Origin: Undibacter mobilis
GTDB taxonomy: Bacteria > Pseudomonadota > Alphaproteobacteria > Rhizobiales > Xanthobacteraceae
Direction of reading: 5' to 3'
NCBI RefSeq assembly: GCF_003367195.1
Contig: NZ_QRGO01000001.1
Span: 606,501 to 670,500, forward strand
DNA length: 64,000 nucleotides
Positions 1 to 8,800 of this stretch are shown piece after piece. The notes beneath the pieces were generated by a model. The model was not told the DNA's origin. It saw only the letters and a list, made by a program, of their open reading frames with translations, and made no database searches. The first letter of the stretch is position 1; the number at the start of each line of letters is the position of its first letter. Made by a program: the position numbers and the translations under genes.

Positions 1-1174
1 CGCCGAACACGATGTGTTCGAGCGCGCGGAAATAGCGCAGCGCCGGTCCACCGTAATAGAAAATACTCTCGCCACCTTCGAGGAAGCCGCGCCAGTGTCC
101 CGCCAGCATCGCCTGCAGCATGTCGCGGCCGACGCTGTCGTAGAACATGCCGTCGTCGCCGCCGTCGAAGGGACGCACGCCGCCAAGGAAACTCGCATCG
201 TCGATGGCGATCACGGCAATCGCCAGCGCGAGCAGAAGCAGCGGCGCGGTTGCGCGGCACGGCCGCAGCCGGATCAGCAACAGCACGATCTCGGCGATGG
301 CGGCGAATTTGATCAGCGGCTGCAGCCATTGCTTGAGCCGCACGCCAAGCGGCCCTTCAAGGTGCATCGTTAGCGTGTCCGGTTTGATGCCGACACCGAC
401 GACGCGGCGGCCGGCATCGTCGGGCACGATGGTGCGGCAACCTTTTGCGGCTTCGGGCGCGAAGCGTTCACCCGCGCCTTCCCACAGCACATCGCCGGTC
501 CAGCACAATTGTCCGCCGACATAAGCGGCCGGCAGCCGGATCATCGTGAACCACGGCATAGTGAGATGCCAGCGATCATAGCCTTTCCAGGCCCGGCCAT
601 CGCGGCGCGCGCGCTGCACATCGCTCACGGGGTACCAGTTGAAGCGCATCTCGTTGATGAAACCGAGCCGGTGCCAGATCGGATCGGCGACATCGAAGCG
701 CGTCACCGCGCGCGACAGATCGGACGTGTGAAAGATGCCATCCGCAGAAAAGGCATAGACGCGATCGGGCATGACGCCCGCGCGCCAGCAGCCCGACGCC
801 GCCGGATCGCAGCGCTTGTCAGGCGGATATTGCTTGTCGAACGCGCCTGCCATGTGGCGATAGACATCGGCTGGCAGATCGCGCTCCAACACGCCGCCGG
901 GCAGGAAGACATTGAAGCCTTCGTCGATGCGCGGCGGTGCCAGCGCCACCTGCGCGCCGATGGCCACGGCGACAACCGCAGCGGCGGCACCCCAGCGTCT
1001 GGGGTCGACGCGAACGGTCCCGGTGAAGATGGCAACCGCGGCCAGCGCCAAAGCCGCATAGATCGCGACGTCATTGATCGGCAGGCCGGCCACGGCGACT
1101 GCAAGCGCAAACACGGCAAGCTTCACCCCGGTCCGGGAGGTCTGCGACTCGGCTTCGGGGCTTATGTCCTGCAT
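1..1174 (-). CDS. Polytopic membrane protein, probable glycosyltransferase-like, C-terminus cut by the window edge
   Basis: An uninterrupted minus-strand frame runs from an ATG at 1174 off the left edge, giving about 391 residues without a stop. The first 75 residues hold two to three hydrophobic segments. A soluble, Trp/Tyr/Cys-rich, probably periplasmic stretch follows at about 80-270, and then two more membrane segments at about 285-325. The last visible part (GGDDGMFYDSVGRDML, then FYYGGPALRYFRALEH) resembles the loops of integral-membrane GT-C/GT39-like proteins of rhizobial surface polysaccharide clusters. That assignment is inference, because no catalytic motif can be verified in the part present. 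The neighbouring genes (methyltransferase, epimerase, C-methyltransferase) fit a glycan context. Start choice: the first in-frame ATG; no strong ribosome site is visible. Confidence 0.7.
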   Translation of the reverse strand, partial: MQDISPEAESQTSRTGVKLAVFALAVAVAGLPINDVAIYAALALAAVAIFTGTVRVDPRRWGAAAAVVAVAIGAQVALAPPRIDEGFNVFLPGGVLERDLPADVYRHMAGAFDKQYPPDKRCDPAASGCWRAGVMPDRVYAFSADGIFHTSDLSRAVTRFDVADPIWHRLGFINEMRFNWYPVSDVQRARRDGRAWKGYDRWHLTMPWFTMIRLPAAYVGGQLCWTGDVLWEGAGERFAPEAAKGCRTIVPDDAGRRVVGVGIKPDTLTMHLEGPLGVRLKQWLQPLIKFAAIAEIVLLLIRLRPCRATAPLLLLALAIAVIAIDDASFLGGVRPFDGGDDGMFYDSVGRDMLQAMLAGHWRGFLEGGESIFYYGGPALRYFRALEHIVFG

Positions 1175-1304
1175 GGCGCTGCCATAGCATCACGGCGCCG
1201 CCACCGCCACTTGCCGGCTGCGGTTAACCGGCTTTAAAAGCTCGGTAAATCGCCGCGGGGCGAAACATTGTCGGGGCCGAAAAGCCCGTGCTAGAAGCCG
1301 CTTC

Positions 1305-2054
1305 ATGTCGGTCATTCTGTCGCAAAATAAAGAGAGAGAAATCGCGTTCTTCGACAGCCACGGGGCGTCGAAGGCCTATGACGTTTTCACGCCCGACACC
1401 AACGAGCGCATTATCGACATCGTGGCGCGGCTCGGCGGGTTTACGCCCGGCGCCCGGATCGCCGACCTCGGCTGCGGCTCGGGGGTGTTCACCGGCCTGC
1501 TCAACCGCCGCGGCTTTGCCTGCACCGGCGTCGATCTCAGCCCCAAGCTGATCCGCATCGCGCGTGAGGCGCATCCCGGCATCGACTTCCAGGAAGGCGA
1601 CATCGAGCGGCTGCCCTTTGCCGATGACAGCTTTGACGGTGTACTGCTGGCCGGCGTGCTCCACCATCTGCCCGAATTGTCGAAATGCGCCGCCGAGATC
1701 AAACGAATTCTGCGGCCGGGCGGCCGTTTCGTCGCCTTCGATCCGAACCGCATGAATCCGGCGATGTATCTTTATCGCGACCGGTCTTCGCCGCTTTATT
1801 CCTCGGTCGGCGTTACCGAGAACGAGCGCCCGGTGATCGCGCGCAATCTGACCGAGGCGTTTACCGCCGCCGGCTTCAAGACCGGCACCGAATTTCATTC
1901 CGGCATGAAGTATCGCTATCTCGCCTCCGGCGCGCTGCGCTGGCTGCTGCCGGCCTACAATCTCGCCGATAGCGTGTTGTTCGCACCCGCATTCATGGCG
2001 CCCTGGCGCTCCTTCGTCTTCACCTACGGCCAAAAGCCGAAGGCGGCGCCGTGA
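1305..2054 (+). CDS. Class I SAM-dependent methyltransferase
   Basis: The 249-residue protein has the Rossmann methyltransferase fold. Motif I is ADLGCGSGVFTGLL at about residues 53-66, the acidic end of beta-2 is GVDLSP, motif II is the DDSFDGVLLAGVLHHLP stretch near residue 105, and RILRPGGRFVAFDPN is the typical post-motif. This is the Methyltransf_11/25 type, which transfers a methyl group from SAM to a small molecule, lipid or sugar; the acceptor cannot be read from sequence. It overlaps the following oxidoreductase by 4 bp (GTGA), so the two are translationally coupled. The sugar-modifying genes downstream suggest an NDP-sugar or glycolipid acceptor (inference). Confidence 0.9.
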   Translation: MSVILSQNKEREIAFFDSHGASKAYDVFTPDTNERIIDIVARLGGFTPGARIADLGCGSGVFTGLLNRRGFACTGVDLSPKLIRIAREAHPGIDFQEGDIERLPFADDSFDGVLLAGVLHHLPELSKCAAEIKRILRPGGRFVAFDPNRMNPAMYLYRDRSSPLYSSVGVTENERPVIARNLTEAFTAAGFKTGTEFHSGMKYRYLASGALRWLLPAYNLADSVLFAPAFMAPWRSFVFTYGQKPKAAP

Positions 2055-3124
2055 TCCGGCAACATCCGATCAGACTTGGCATTGTCGGCGTGAATTACGG
2101 ACGCACCGTGCTGATGCCCGCGTTCCGCGCCGATGCGCGCTGCGAGGTCGCAGCGTTCGCCGGCAGCAACGAGGCGCGCGCCGCCGACCATGCCCGTGCC
2201 GCGAATGTGCCGAAAGCCTATGGCGACTGGCGCGCGCTCATCGCGGACACCGACATCGACGCGGTGGCCATCGCCACCGTGCCCAGTCTGCAGACCGAGA
2301 TCGCGCTGGCGGCCTTGAGCGCCGGCAAGCCGGTGTTCGCCGAGAAACCGATGGCCTCGACGCTCGACGAGGCGCGCGCCATGTTCGAGGCCGCGACGGC
2401 AAGCGGCCTGCCGACCGGCATCGATTTCAATTTCCATCAGATCATGGCCTGGCAGCGCGCCAAGGCGATGCTGGACGACGGCGCCATCGGCAAGCTGCGC
2501 CACGTCACCGTGCACTGGCATGTCGAGAACTATTCGATCCAGAACCGCATGCGGAACTGGAAGACCTTGCGCGACGATGGCGGCGGCGTGCTCGGCAACT
2601 TCATCTCGCATTGCTTCCACTATCTCGAATGGTTCGCCGGCCCCCTCGCCGGTTTGCAAGCCCGCGTCGGCGGCCTGCCGGGCAACAACGAACTCGACAC
2701 CACGGTGGCGATGGCGCTGCAATACGCCAGCGGGCCGCTCGCCAGCCTGAGCATGAGCTGTGCCTCGTTTCGCGGCACCGGCCATCGCATCGAGTTCTAT
2801 GGCGAGGACGGCACCTTGGTGCTGGACAACCGCACCGCCGATTACATGCGCGGCTTCGTTCTGAGCCATGCCAAGCGGCCGGGCGACCTGACGCCAGTCC
2901 CGGTCGAGGACCCGGCCGACGCCGGCCAGAGCGACGGCCGGGTCGCCCCAGCGTCGCGGCTGGCGGCCAAGTTCATCGATGCCATCGCCGGCAAGCCCCG
3001 CTATAAGCCCAACGCCGCGCCCGATTTCGCGGCCGGCTTCCGCGTGCAGCAACTGATCGACGCCGCCCAGCGCTCAAACCGCGACGGGCGGTTCGTCGAC
3101 GTGGCACCGGACGAGATGAAATAA
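2051..3124 (+). CDS. Gfo/Idh/MocA-family NAD(P)-dependent oxidoreductase
   Basis: 357 residues. The N-terminal dinucleotide-binding fold starts with IRLGIVGVNYGRTVLMPAF. The family signature around the substrate/cofactor lysine is AGKPVFAEKPMAS at about residues 93-105. The C-terminal half is the alpha/beta substrate domain, with the usual GGGVLGNFISHCFHY helix carrying the catalytic-region histidines. Such enzymes oxidise or reduce ring hydroxyls of sugars, inositols or NDP-sugars; the substrate is not deducible. The GTG start overlaps the stop of the upstream methyltransferase by 4 bp, and the next epimerase starts 15 bp downstream, so the three genes look like one operon. Confidence 0.9.
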   Translation: MIRQHPIRLGIVGVNYGRTVLMPAFRADARCEVAAFAGSNEARAADHARAANVPKAYGDWRALIADTDIDAVAIATVPSLQTEIALAALSAGKPVFAEKPMASTLDEARAMFEAATASGLPTGIDFNFHQIMAWQRAKAMLDDGAIGKLRHVTVHWHVENYSIQNRMRNWKTLRDDGGGVLGNFISHCFHYLEWFAGPLAGLQARVGGLPGNNELDTTVAMALQYASGPLASLSMSCASFRGTGHRIEFYGEDGTLVLDNRTADYMRGFVLSHAKRPGDLTPVPVEDPADAGQSDGRVAPASRLAAKFIDAIAGKPRYKPNAAPDFAAGFRVQQLIDAAQRSNRDGRFVDVAPDEMK

Positions 3125-3139
3125 GGACAAGGATAGAGA

Positions 3140-4123
3140 ATGAGCGCGCGCAAGGTTCTGGTCACCGGCGGTTCGGGCTTCATCGGCTCGGGTCTGGTCA
3201 AGGCGCTGGTGAAATCCGGCGCGCAGGTGCGCGTGCTCGACGACAATTCGCGCGGCCGGCCGCGCCGCCTGCACCGCGTCGAGGAAGAGATCGAGTTCAT
3301 CGGCGGCGATATCCGCGACGCCGACACCGTCGCCAAGGCGACGGCCGGCATGGACGAGGTGCATCACCTCGCCTTCGTCAACGGCACCGAATTCTTCTAT
3401 TCGCAGCCCGACCTCGTACTCGACGTCGGCGTGCGCGGCATGATCAATGTCATCGACGCATGCCGGAAGCACAGTGTCGGCAATCTCATTCTCGCATCGT
3501 CGTCGGAGGTCTATCAGACGCCGCCGACGATTCCGACCGACGAGACTGCGCCCTTGTCGGTGCCGGACGTGCTGAACCCGCGCTATTCCTACGGCGGCGG
3601 CAAGCTGATCAGCGAACTGATGGCGATCAATTACGGCCGCAAGTATTTCGAGCGCGTGCTGATCTTCCGCCCGCACAATGTCTACGGCCCCGACATGGGC
3701 TTCGAGCACGTCGTGCCGCAATTCGCGCTGCGCCTGAAGAAACTCGCCGACGCCCAGCCGCAGGGCAAGATCCGCTTCGAGATCCAGGGCACCGGCAGCG
3801 AGACGCGCTCATTCTGCTACGTCGACGACCTCGTCGCCGGCGTCATGGTGATGCGCGACAAGGGCGAGCATCTCGGCATCTATCACGTCGGCACCACGGA
3901 AGAGCTGTCAATCGCCGACGTCGCGCGCATGGTCGCTGCGGAAGCCGGCCGCGAGATCGAGATCGTGCCGGGCCAGTTGCAGGCAGGCGGCACGCCGCGG
4001 CGCTGCCCAGATATTTCCAAGCTCGGCGCTCTCGGCTACAAGCCCGCCGTGCCGCTCCGCGAGGGCCTCAAGCCGACGCTGGACTGGTACTGGAAGAACG
4101 CCGATCTGGCGCCGAAGAATTAA
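3140..4123 (+). CDS. NAD-dependent epimerase/dehydratase (extended SDR, nucleotide-sugar type)
   Basis: 327 residues. The NAD-binding motif GGSGFIGSGLVKAL lies near residue 10 and DDNSRGRPRRL follows beta-2. The catalytic serines are in ASSSEVYQTP and the Tyr-x3-Lys pair is in YSYGGGKLISEL; the usual alanine/serine residues between Tyr and Lys are three glycines here. RPHNVYGPDMG and CYVDDLVAGVMVM are typical of GalE/RmlB-like nucleotide-sugar enzymes. It probably epimerises, reduces or dehydrates an NDP-hexose. It lies in an apparent operon with the Gfo/Idh/MocA gene and is followed by a palindromic intergenic repeat and then a sugar C-methyltransferase. Confidence 0.9.
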   Translation: MSARKVLVTGGSGFIGSGLVKALVKSGAQVRVLDDNSRGRPRRLHRVEEEIEFIGGDIRDADTVAKATAGMDEVHHLAFVNGTEFFYSQPDLVLDVGVRGMINVIDACRKHSVGNLILASSSEVYQTPPTIPTDETAPLSVPDVLNPRYSYGGGKLISELMAINYGRKYFERVLIFRPHNVYGPDMGFEHVVPQFALRLKKLADAQPQGKIRFEIQGTGSETRSFCYVDDLVAGVMVMRDKGEHLGIYHVGTTEELSIADVARMVAAEAGREIEIVPGQLQAGGTPRRCPDISKLGALGYKPAVPLREGLKPTLDWYWKNADLAPKN

Positions 4124-4130
4124 ACTCTCA

Positions 4131-4236
4131 GTCATTCCGGGGCGCGGCCGCAAGGCCGCGAGCCCGGAATCCATAACCCGCAGCGCTGCGGAGTATGGAT
4201 TCCGGGCCTGGCCTAAGCAGGCCGTCCCGGAATGAC
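4131..4236. repeat. Intergenic palindromic repeat, GTCATTCCGGGG family, copy 1
   Basis: The element begins GTCATTCCGGGG and ends with the reverse complement, CCCGGAATGAC. Inside are a second inverted pair (CCCGGAATCCATA against TATGGATTCCGGG) and two small GC hairpins. It occupies almost the whole gap between the epimerase stop and the C-methyltransferase start. Two further copies with the same ends and the same internal GGATTCCGGG arms lie at 5539-5648 and 62160-62270. Confidence 0.85.
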
Positions 4237-4246
4237 GTCGTAAACA

Positions 4247-5530
4247 ATGGAGACTCACTTGGTAGGCCCCACCAAAATCGCGCGCGGCGCTGGCACCGGC
4301 GCCAGCGTTCCGGTCGAGCAGTGCCAGATCTGCGGCTCCGAGAAGCTCGATTACGTGCTGTCGCTCGGCTACATGCCGCCGGTGAACCAGATGGTGCCGA
4401 TCGGCCAGGTGCCGCGGCAGCAGCCGTGGTTTCCGACCGACCTCCTGCACTGCCGGCAGTGCGACCTGGTGCAGCTCGGCCTCGCCGTCGATCCGGTCAT
4501 CATCTTCCCGCCGGAATATCCCTACACCTCGGGCACGACCAAGCTGCTGCGCGACAACTTCGCCGACCTGCAGCGCGAAAGCGCGGCGATGCTCGGGCTC
4601 ACCGACAAGGACCTCGTCGTCGATATCGGCTCGAACGACGGCACGCTGATCTCGAACTTCCAGAAAGCCGGCAACCGCATCCTCGGCATCGAACCGACCG
4701 ACGTCGGCGACATCGCCAATTCGCGCGGCATCCCGACCATCAAGCGCTATTTCGGCAAGGCCGCGGCGCAGGAAGTCGTCGCCTCGCACGGCAAGGCCAA
4801 AGTCATCACCGCGGCGAACTGCTTCGCCCATATCGAGGACGTCCATGCGATCGTCGAAGGCATTCTCGAAATGCTGGCCGACGACGGCGTGTTCATTTCG
4901 GAATCGCACTATCTCATTCCGCTGCTCGACACGCTGCAATACGACACCGTCTATCACGAGCACCTGCGCTATTATTCGCTGACCAGCCTCAAGTATCTGC
5001 TGGAAATGCACGGGCTCGAAGTGTTCCACGCGAGGCCGATCCCGAGCCATGGCGGCTCGATCCGTGTCTATGCCGGCCGCAAGGGCAAACGCCCGGTCCA
5101 GGACAGCGTCGCCAAGATGCTCGCCGCCGAGCCGAAGGGCGACGCGATGGCGAAACGCCTCAAGCAGTTCAAGCACGACGTGCTGCTGACCAAGCTGCGC
5201 CTGCTATCGATGCTGCGCGACCTGAAGGAACAGAACGCCCGCGTCGTCGGCATCAGCGCGCCGTCGCGCGCCTCGACCTTGTTCAACTATGTCGGCCTCG
5301 ACGACGGCATCATCGACTATGTCTGCGAAATCCAGGGCTCGCTGAAGATCGGCAAATGCATGCCCGGCACGTCGATCCCGGTCGTCGATGAAAGCCGTCT
5401 GTTCGAAGACCAGCCGGAAGCGGCGGTCATCTTCTCCTGGCACATTGCCGACGAACTGGCGCCGAAGCTTCGCGCCAAGGGCTACAAGGGCAAGCTGATC
5501 TCGCCGCTGCCCGAGCCGCGGTATCTGTAG
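4247..5530 (+). CDS. Sugar C-methyltransferase with N-terminal zinc-binding domain (TylC3/NovU-like)
   Basis: 427 residues with the three-part build of NDP-deoxysugar C-methyltransferases. There is an N-terminal four-Cys zinc module (CQIC at about residue 24 and CRQC at about residue 71), a central SAM domain with VVDIGSNDGTLISNF at about residue 125, and a C-terminal domain with GISAPSRASTLFNYVGL near 340. The histidine-rich segment YHEHLRYYS is the conserved active-site region of the family. It would transfer a methyl group from SAM to a ring carbon of a keto-deoxysugar nucleotide. Together with the epimerase, oxidoreductase and methyltransferase upstream it suggests branched or methylated sugar synthesis (inference). 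A palindromic repeat flanks it on each side. Confidence 0.88.
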   Translation: METHLVGPTKIARGAGTGASVPVEQCQICGSEKLDYVLSLGYMPPVNQMVPIGQVPRQQPWFPTDLLHCRQCDLVQLGLAVDPVIIFPPEYPYTSGTTKLLRDNFADLQRESAAMLGLTDKDLVVDIGSNDGTLISNFQKAGNRILGIEPTDVGDIANSRGIPTIKRYFGKAAAQEVVASHGKAKVITAANCFAHIEDVHAIVEGILEMLADDGVFISESHYLIPLLDTLQYDTVYHEHLRYYSLTSLKYLLEMHGLEVFHARPIPSHGGSIRVYAGRKGKRPVQDSVAKMLAAEPKGDAMAKRLKQFKHDVLLTKLRLLSMLRDLKEQNARVVGISAPSRASTLFNYVGLDDGIIDYVCEIQGSLKIGKCMPGTSIPVVDESRLFEDQPEAAVIFSWHIADELAPKLRAKGYKGKLISPLPEPRYL

Positions 5531-5538
5531 GCCACCCG

Positions 5539-5648
5539 GTCATTCCGGGGCGCGCTGACAGTGCGAACCCGGAATCCAGATTTTTGCTCCGGCCTTGCTA
5601 TCAGTCCGGATTCCGGGTTCGCTTGCTGCGCACGCGCCCCGGAATGAC
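5539..5648. repeat. Intergenic palindromic repeat, GTCATTCCGGGG family, copy 2
   Basis: It has the same terminal inverted repeat as the copy at 4131-4236 (GTCATTCCGGGG to CCCCGGAATGAC), with inner arms CCGGAATCCAG and CCGGATTCCGG. The right end contributes an ATG (5644-5646) that lies in frame with the NUDIX gene, so the element abuts the coding region and may supply an alternative start. Confidence 0.85.
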
Positions 5649-5658
5649 GGAGATCGGC

Positions 5659-6219
5659 ATGGGCGAATATCCCAAGATCAAATCGCGCCGCGAGATCGAC
5701 ATCTCGCCCTGGATGAAGGTGATCGAGCGCGAGGTCGAGTTTCGCGCCGGCGCCAAGCCCGAACTGTACCACGCTGTCGGCCAGCAGGATTACATCGCCA
5801 TCGTTGCGCTGACGCCCGACGGCCGCATTCCCATCGTCCAGCAATATCGCCCCGCTTTGGAGCGCAAGACCTGGGAACTGCCGGCCGGCATGACCGAACC
5901 GGGCGAAGACCCGGCCAAAACCTGCGAGCGCGAATTGCTTGAGGAGACCGGCTATCCGGCCAAGGCCGTGCATGCGCTGGGCACATTCTCGCCATGCACC
6001 GCACGGCTGTCGAACAGGGTGCACTCGTTTTTCGTCGAAACCGGCATACGCCCGCCGGGACAGTCGATCGAAGCCGGCATCGAGGTCAATCTGGTCAGCC
6101 CCGGAGAGCTGGGCGCCATGATCTATTCGGGCGAATTCACGCTGCAACTGCACATCGGCGCGCTGATGCTGGCGGGGATGCGGGGTTATCTCGACCTGTC
6201 GTCATTTTCCGGCCCGTGA
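5659..6219 (+). CDS. NUDIX hydrolase (ADP-ribose/nucleoside-diphosphate-sugar pyrophosphatase type)
   Basis: 186 residues. A complete Nudix box G-x5-E-x7-RE-U-x-EE-x-G-U is visible at about residues 77-99 (GMTEPGE, then RELLEETGY). The enzyme hydrolyses X-linked nucleoside diphosphates. Placement after nucleotide-sugar genes suggests an NDP-sugar or ADP-ribose substrate (inference). Start choice: the ATG at 5659 has GGAG about seven bases upstream. The frame stays open into the palindromic repeat, and the ATG at 5644 inside the repeat would add five residues. The longer extension encoded by the repeat is not credible protein. Confidence 0.88.
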   Translation: MGEYPKIKSRREIDISPWMKVIEREVEFRAGAKPELYHAVGQQDYIAIVALTPDGRIPIVQQYRPALERKTWELPAGMTEPGEDPAKTCERELLEETGYPAKAVHALGTFSPCTARLSNRVHSFFVETGIRPPGQSIEAGIEVNLVSPGELGAMIYSGEFTLQLHIGALMLAGMRGYLDLSSFSGP

Positions 6220-6237
6220 GCGAAACCAGCCGGACGT

Positions 6238-6251
6238 TTGACCTCGGTCAA
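6238..6251 (+). promoter_or_regulatory. FixK/FNR-type operator upstream of hemA
   Basis: TTGACCTCGGTCAA is a perfect dyad matching the FNR/FixK consensus TTGA-N6-TCAA. It lies 97 bp before the hemA ATG. In alphaproteobacteria hemA is a known FNR/FixK target under low oxygen, so this placement is functionally sensible. A class II arrangement (site centred near -41) would put the transcript start near 6286, with only a weak -10 (GAATCT at 6274-6279) to support it. Confidence 0.65.
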
Positions 6252-6348
6252 TACCGCCAGACTGGAATTGGACGAATCTCGCCTCGACAACCTACCTGGA
6301 AGCCCTCTAAAAAGGGCCGACCGCTCGCGGCGAGAGAGTAGAAATTCT

Positions 6349-7578
6349 ATGGATTACAACGCCTTCTTCGTGTCCGCCCTGGATCAGTTGCGCCACGAAC
6401 GCCGCTACCGCGTCTTTGCCGATCTCGAACGCATCGCCGGCCGCTTTCCGCACGCCTACTGGCACGCACCCGAAGGCAAGCGCGAGGTCGTGATCTGGTG
6501 CTCGAACGACTATCTCGGCATGGCCCAGCATCCGCAGGTCATCGGCGCCATGGTCGACGTCGCGGCGCGCATGGGCACCGGCGCCGGCGGCACCCGCAAC
6601 ATTGCCGGCACCAACCATCCGCTGGTCGAGCTGGAGCGCGAGCTCGCCGACCTGCACGGCAAGGAAGCCGCCCTCGTTTTCACCTCGGGCTATGTCTCGA
6701 ACCAGACCGGCATACCGACCATCGCCAAGCTGCTGCCGAACTGCCTGATCCTGTCGGATGCGCTGAATCACAACTCGATGATCGAGGGCGTGCGTCAATC
6801 CGGCTGCGATAAAGTCATCTGGCGCCACAACGACCTCGGCCATCTCGAGGAACTGCTCAAGGCCGCCGATCCTGATCGCCCGAAGATCATCCTGTTCGAA
6901 AGCCTCTATTCGATGGACGGCGACGTCGCGCCGCTGCATGCGATCTGCGATCTCGCCGACAAATATAACGCGATGACCTATGTCGACGAGGTTCACGCCG
7001 TCGGCATGTACGGCCCGCGCGGTGGCGGCGTCACCGAGCGCGACAAGGCCGCGCATCGCATCAACGTTATCGAAGGCACACTGGCCAAGGCGTTCGGCTG
7101 CCTCGGCGGCTACATTGCCGGCTCCGCCGCCATGATCGACGCCGTGCGCTCCTATGCGCCGGGCTTTATCTTCACCACCGCGCTGCCCCCGGCGATCTGC
7201 GCCGCCGCAACCGCGGCGATCCGCCACCTCAAGACGTCGCAGTGGGAGCGTGACCGCCATCAGGACCGCGCCGCGCGCGTCAAGGCGGTGCTCACCGCCG
7301 CCGGGCTGCCGGTGATGCCGTCGGATACGCACATCGTGCCGGTGCTGGTCGCCGATCCTGAGAAGGTCAAGATCGCGACCGACATGCTGCTTGAGGATCA
7401 CGGCATCTATATCCAGCCGATCAACTATCCGACCGTGCCGCGCGGCCTTGAGCGCCTGCGCATTACGCCGTCGCCCTATCACGACGACGTCCTGATCGAC
7501 CGCCTCGCCGAGGCGCTGGTCGATGTCTGGGAGCGGCTGCAACTGCCGAAGAATCGCCAGGCGCTGGCGGCGGAGTAA
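6349..7578 (+). CDS. hemA: 5-aminolevulinate synthase
   Basis: 409 residues from the ATG at 6349 (MDYNAFF), the usual length and N-terminus of alphaproteobacterial ALAS. It condenses glycine and succinyl-CoA to 5-aminolevulinate with PLP, the first step of the Shemin heme pathway, in the cytosol. It shows the glycine-rich [14 protein letters not shown] loop, [12 protein letters not shown] with the PLP-contacting Asp and His, and the Schiff-base lysine in [16 protein letters not shown]. The frame is open further upstream, but that stretch contains the FNR-like site and is not protein-like. A GAGAGA sequence precedes the ATG. Heme made here serves the aa3 oxidase encoded at 30-36 kb. Confidence 0.97.
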   Translation: MDYNAFFVSALDQLRHERRYRVFADLERIAGRFPHAYWHAPEGKREVVIWCSNDYLGMAQHPQVIGAMVDVAARMGTGAGGTRNIAGTNHPLVELERELADLHGKEAALVFTSGYVSNQTGIPTIAKLLPNCLILSDALNHNSMIEGVRQSGCDKVIWRHNDLGHLEELLKAADPDRPKIILFESLYSMDGDVAPLHAICDLADKYNAMTYVDEVHAVGMYGPRGGGVTERDKAAHRINVIEGTLAKAFGCLGGYIAGSAAMIDAVRSYAPGFIFTTALPPAICAAATAAIRHLKTSQWERDRHQDRAARVKAVLTAAGLPVMPSDTHIVPVLVADPEKVKIATDMLLEDHGIYIQPINYPTVPRGLERLRITPSPYHDDVLIDRLAEALVDVWERLQLPKNRQALAAE

Positions 7579-7616
7579 GTCTCTTTTTCCTTTCCCCTTA
7601 GGGGGAGGGATGACAA

Positions 7617-8723
7617 TCAATCGTCGCTCGAATCGGCCGACCGCTTGACGGGCGGGCCCTTGTCGCTGCCGCCGGCGCGCAGCCGCACAAGGAAAGGCAT
7701 CGCCCCCATCACGAAGAAAATGCGCACCAGATGGTGCGTGCCGACATAGACCGGGTCGAAGCCGAGCGCGAGCGCCAGCAGCAGCATGGCGTCGGCCGCG
7801 CCGGGCGCATAAGCGATCATGACCTCGGCGGCCGGAATATCGAGCAGGCCCAGCAGCAGCCCGGCAAATCCTGCGGTCACCACCACGGCGACCACGAAAA
7901 CGCCGAACGCCGCCCCGGTATATTGCAGCAACAGGCGCAGCGGCGTGTTGGCGAAGCGGGAGCCGGTCACCGCGCCGAAAGCGATCATCACCGTATAGGA
8001 CAGCCACCACGGCATAACGACGCGCAGCGTGTCGGTGCCATGCAGCACCGCCGACGTCACCATGGCGCCGAACAAGAGGCCGCCTGGAAAATTGATGCGA
8101 AAGGCAATGACCGCCGCCGCGGTCGACACCGCCACCAGAATCGCCAGTTCGCCGATCTGCGACGGATCGAAGGCGGCGCGCGCCGGCGCGGCAACCCGGT
8201 CGACAAGACCCAGCCCGGCGAACAAGGCCGGCAGGCCGACAGCGAGAATGATGATGCGGGCGGTCTGCACGATGGCGATGGCGCGCACATCGGCCTTGTA
8301 TTCGATCGCCAGCGCCATCACCTGCGACATCCCTCCCGGCACGGAACCGAGATAGGCCGTGAGCTTGTCCCAGCCATGGACCCATCGCAGATACACCGTG
8401 CCGGCGACACTGATGGCGACGGTGGCGGCAAGCAGCACGGCCACGCTGAGCGGATAGGTGGCAAGGCCGCGCAATGTTTCGGGCGTCACCACGGCGCCGA
8501 GCGAGATGCCGATCAAAACGATCAGCACCCGCATCATCGTTGTCGGCACGCGCATCGGCCGCCCGGCGAGCGCGGCAATAGCGACAACGATGATCGAACC
8601 GGACAGATAGCCGGCCGGCATGCCGAGCAGGCCGAAGGTCAGGCCGCCGATGGCGGCAAACATCATCGTTTCCGCAATGTTGCGGAACAACGTCATCCGG
8701 TCGGGTTTCGGCGAGGCAGACAA
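7617..8723 (-). CDS. AbrB-family (PF05145) integral membrane transporter-like protein
   Basis: 368 residues, almost entirely hydrophobic, with about 10-11 transmembrane segments arranged as two similar halves. Each half has the Gly-rich PAGYLSGSI/FPGGLLFGAM-type motif of the AbrB (formerly 'ammonia monooxygenase-like') family. PGGMSQVMALAIEYKADVRAIA in the first half and APGAADAMLLLALALGFDPVYVGTHHL in the second are the family's repeated signature. Its substrate is unknown. The gene converges on hemA, and 38 bp separate the stops. Start: TTG at 8723 has GGAAG eight bases upstream; ATG at 8696 is the alternative. Confidence 0.85.
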   Translation of the reverse strand: MSASPKPDRMTLFRNIAETMMFAAIGGLTFGLLGMPAGYLSGSIIVVAIAALAGRPMRVPTTMMRVLIVLIGISLGAVVTPETLRGLATYPLSVAVLLAATVAISVAGTVYLRWVHGWDKLTAYLGSVPGGMSQVMALAIEYKADVRAIAIVQTARIIILAVGLPALFAGLGLVDRVAAPARAAFDPSQIGELAILVAVSTAAAVIAFRINFPGGLLFGAMVTSAVLHGTDTLRVVMPWWLSYTVMIAFGAVTGSRFANTPLRLLLQYTGAAFGVFVVAVVVTAGFAGLLLGLLDIPAAEVMIAYAPGAADAMLLLALALGFDPVYVGTHHLVRIFFVMGAMPFLVRLRAGGSDKGPPVKRSADSSDD

Positions 8724-8800
8724 GGCAAGACTTCCAGAACACGCCGCGACGTGCAGCGCATCCTGTCAATGCGCCAGTCCGGCGGCGGCGTCAAACCGCT

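Noticed and set aside
7583..7615. CCCCTTAGGGG hairpin after hemA as terminator
   Set aside because: The stem is very short with no loop space or T-tract on its 3' side.
6307..8769. Long minus-strand open frame (about 820 codons) across hemA and the AbrB-like gene
   Set aside because: It is antisense to the clear hemA gene and out of phase with the AbrB-family protein; the product is low-complexity Arg/His/Gly-rich, an effect of high GC.
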